DNA of 8,930 nt from CAVPRW01 sp046727435 [NCBI: bacterium] (GTDB lineage Bacteria; Tectomicrobia; Entotheonellia; J063). Where the stretch lies: contig JBKPCR010000181.1 of NCBI GenBank assembly GCA_046727435.1, forward strand, positions 1 to 8,930, read 5' to 3'. Each line of letters opens with the position of its first letter. Position 1 is the first letter of the stretch. This document shows positions 7,021 to 8,930 of the stretch, in pieces. Below the pieces are notes generated by a model. That model saw nothing but the letters and a program-made list of their open reading frames with translations, was not told the origin of the DNA and did no database searches. A program made the position numbers and the translations under genes.

Positions 7021-7043
7021 AAGAGCCATCGCACCTGGCTTTT
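7021..7043 (-). terminator. Weak terminator-like hairpin downstream of hsdR
   Basis: AGCCA (7024-7028) pairs with TGGCT (7036-7040), extended by a G-T wobble and two A-T pairs, around a 7-base loop. On the minus strand the stem ends in CTTTT, which lies about 100 bases after the hsdR stop codon. The stem is AT-tipped and the T-run short, so termination would be weak; a similar structure exists on the plus strand. Confidence 0.3.
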
Positions 7044-7144
7044 ACAAAACCCTACAGTGCGTGACAACCTGCTAAGCGAATGGGAGGCCTCACGCCGGCT
7101 GAAGCGGGCGCAAGTATTCCTGGATGGCAGCTATGGGCAGCAGT

Positions 7145-8930
7145 TTACGCCGCGGCCCATGCGTGCGAGAGCACCTCTGCCTGCTGGAGCACCGTCTGCG
7201 TCGCCTGCTCCTGCTTATCCGGTGGGTAGCCGTACTTGCGCAGAATACGCCTCACGCGCACGCGCATCTGAGCCCGTACGTTCTCCCGCACCGTCCAATC
7301 GATGGTGACGTTGCGGCGCACCGATTCCGTGAGCTCTCGCGCGATGGTCTTCAGGGTCGGCTCGCCGAGCACCTTCACCGCGTTGTCGTTGACCTCTAGC
7401 GTGTCATAGAAGGCCAGTTCCTCGTCGCTCAAGCCGAGCGCTTCGCCACGAGCATTTGCCGCACGCATGTCCCTGGCGAGCCCGATCAGTTCCTCGATCA
7501 CCTGTGCCGCCTCGATCGCCCGGTTCTGGTAGCGATGGATCGATTGCTCGAGCATCTCGGCGAAGGAGCGGGCCTGCACCACGTTCTTGCGCCGGCGCAT
7601 GTGGATCTCGCCGGAGAGCAGCTTGCGCAGCAGCTCCACTGCCAGGTTGCGTTGTGGCATGCCCCGCACCTCGGCCAAGAACTCGTCTGACAGGATGGAG
7701 ATGTCCGGCTTCTTAAGGCCAGCGGCGGCGAAGATGTCTACCACGTCTTCGGGGGCCACGGCGCGCGAGACGATCTGGCGCACTGCGAGGTCTAGTTCCT
7801 CTGCCGTCTTCGCCTCGCCTGGCGCCCGCTTAGCGAGGCTGGCGCGCACCGCCTGCATGAAAGCGACATCGTCGCGAATGCGCAGCGCCTCGTCGTGCGG
7901 CACGGCGAGCGCAAACGCCTGCGACAGTTCATGCACAGCGTTTAGCAGGCGGTTCTTGCCGTCTTCCTGTACCAGGATGTGTTCCTGCGCCGCCGGCAGC
8001 AGCCCCACCCGCTCGGCCGGCGTGCCTGTCACCCATTGCGACCGGTCGAAGCCGTGGAAGAGACCGCAGCAGATCTCGTACTTCTCCAGCATCACGGCGA
8101 CGGCCTCTGCCTGATTGAGCGCGGTGCGCCCCGTGCCGCCGCTCTCGGTGTACGTGGCAAGCGCCTGCTTGAGCTCATGCGCCAGCCCCAGGTAATCCAC
8201 GACCAGCCCACCCGGCTTGTCACGGAAAATGCGGTTGACCCGGGCGATCGCCTGCATGAGGCCGTGCCCGCGCATCGGCTTGTCCACGTACATCGTGTGC
8301 AGGCTCGGCGCGTCGAAGCCCGTGAGCCACATGTCGCGCACGAGCACGATCTTGAATGGGTCATTCGCGTCGCGGAAGCGATTGGCGAGCGCCTCACGGC
8401 GCGGCTTGGTGCGGATGTGGGGCTGCCACGCAAGCGGGTCGGTGGCTGAACCAGTCATCACCACCTTGATCGTGCCCCTGTCGTCATCCTCGTGGTGCCA
8501 GTCCGGCCGCAGCGCCACGATCGAGCGGTAGAGCTCGACGCAGATTCGCCGGCTCATGCAGACGACCATGGCCTTGCCGTCCATCGCCTCCAGCCGCCGC
8601 TCGAAATGCTCGACGATGTCCGCGGCGATCAGCCGCAGGCGCTTCTCCGAGCCGACGATCGCCTCAAGCTGCGCCCACTTGCTCTTGAGCTTCTCTTTGC
8701 GTTCGATCTCCTCGCCCTCGGTCGCTTCCTCGAACTCGGGATCGATCGTCGGCCTCTCCGCCTCTTCTAGCACCAGCTTCGCCAGGCGGCTCTCGTAGTA
8801 GATTGGTACCGTGGCCTTGTCCTGAACTGCGCGTTGGATGTCGTACACGCTGATGTAGTCGCCGAAGACGGCGCGCGTGTTGGCGTCGGTCTTCTCGATG
8901 GGGGTCCCCGTGAAGCCGATGAACGAGGCG
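7145..8930 (-). CDS. hsdR: Type I restriction enzyme HsdR subunit (C-terminal part; start beyond window)
   Basis: HsdR is the ATP-driven translocase and nuclease subunit of type I restriction-modification complexes and works with HsdM and HsdS to cut unmodified foreign DNA. The frame stays open to the right edge, giving about 594 visible residues of a protein usually near 1000 long; the GTG at 8848 is internal. Residues here are counted from the right edge. They include helicase motif III FTGTP (6-10), the motif IV strand MVVCMSRR (about 121-128), motif [11 protein letters not shown] (199-208) and motif [15 protein letters not shown] (about 223-235). A long helical C-terminal region follows and ends at TAA 7145-7147. 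The N-terminal nuclease domain and motifs I-II lie outside the window, so activity cannot be judged. Partner genes hsdM and hsdS are not in view. It runs in the same direction as the DUF1800 operon but is 341 bases upstream and probably a separate unit. Confidence 0.95.
   Translation of the reverse strand, partial: ASFIGFTGTPIEKTDANTRAVFGDYISVYDIQRAVQDKATVPIYYESRLAKLVLEEAERPTIDPEFEEATEGEEIERKEKLKSKWAQLEAIVGSEKRLRLIAADIVEHFERRLEAMDGKAMVVCMSRRICVELYRSIVALRPDWHHEDDDRGTIKVVMTGSATDPLAWQPHIRTKPRREALANRFRDANDPFKIVLVRDMWLTGFDAPSLHTMYVDKPMRGHGLMQAIARVNRIFRDKPGGLVVDYLGLAHELKQALATYTESGGTGRTALNQAEAVAVMLEKYEICCGLFHGFDRSQWVTGTPAERVGLLPAAQEHILVQEDGKNRLLNAVHELSQAFALAVPHDEALRIRDDVAFMQAVRASLAKRAPGEAKTAEELDLAVRQIVSRAVAPEDVVDIFAAAGLKKPDISILSDEFLAEVRGMPQRNLAVELLRKLLSGEIHMRRRKNVVQARSFAEMLEQSIHRYQNRAIEAAQVIEELIGLARDMRAANARGEALGLSDEELAFYDTLEVNDNAVKVLGEPTLKTIARELTESVRRNVTIDWTVRENVRAQMRVRVRRILRKYGYPPDKQEQATQTVLQQAEVLSHAWAAA

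Larger units (their letters stand above)
6804..7144. other. Intergenic region between hsdR and the DUF1800 operon
   Basis: This 341-base stretch holds the operon promoter and ribosome binding site, a GC-rich hairpin repeat and a weak terminator-like hairpin. A plus-strand frame starting ATG at 7006 runs on into the antisense of hsdR. Its 7060-7140 part reads fairly protein-like, but it has no clear ribosome binding site and no family I recognise, so it is not called as a gene. Confidence 0.6.

Noticed and set aside
7006-7308. Plus-strand 100-codon frame starting in the intergenic region
   Set aside because: Half of it is antisense to hsdR and it has no clear ribosome binding site or family. 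The 7060-7140 stretch is mildly protein-like but insufficient.
8846-8848. GTG as the start of hsdR
   Set aside because: The frame continues upstream with family sequence ([12 protein letters not shown]) to the window edge, so the gene is cut by the window.
1-8930. CRISPR array, tRNA or rRNA genes
   Set aside because: No regularly spaced direct repeats and no tRNA or rRNA-like conserved segments were seen by eye.

Overview
The window is GC-rich and has clean bacterial gene signals: Shine-Dalgarno sites, tight same-strand gene packing and a sigma-70-like promoter. The gene families (integron integrase, type I restriction enzyme, DUF1501/DUF1800 pair, IlvX-like thiamine-diphosphate enzyme) fit an environmental bacterium, perhaps a proteobacterium or a related uncultivated lineage. 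Nothing here fixes the taxon.

Layout. Positions 1-986 (+) hold a broken integron integrase gene (intI-like). It still aligns by eye with the proteobacterial integron integrase family, but it carries an in-frame amber stop, a Tyr-to-Asp change at the catalytic tyrosine, and a late one-base frameshift. Positions 987-1618 have no gene I can support. Positions 1619-6803 (-) hold four tightly spaced genes, transcribed DUF1800, then DUF1501, then an NHL-repeat beta-propeller, then an acetolactate-synthase-like ThDP enzyme. Each has a recognisable Shine-Dalgarno site, and a candidate promoter with a perfect -35 box lies just upstream of the first gene. Positions 6804-7144 are intergenic and contain that promoter, a GC-rich hairpin of a dispersed-repeat type, and a weak terminator-like hairpin. 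Positions 7145-8930 (-) hold the C-terminal part of HsdR, the motor/restriction subunit of a type I restriction-modification system, whose start lies beyond the right edge.

How the genes may work together. The four-gene block looks like one transcription unit. DUF1501 and DUF1800 proteins are a recurrent pair that is usually exported, but here both lack an export signal, as do the NHL protein and the ThDP enzyme. The set therefore looks cytoplasmic. This is the best candidate in the window for an undescribed system, but its substrate and reaction cannot be read from sequence alone. The flanking dead integrase and restriction gene suggest an accessory region.
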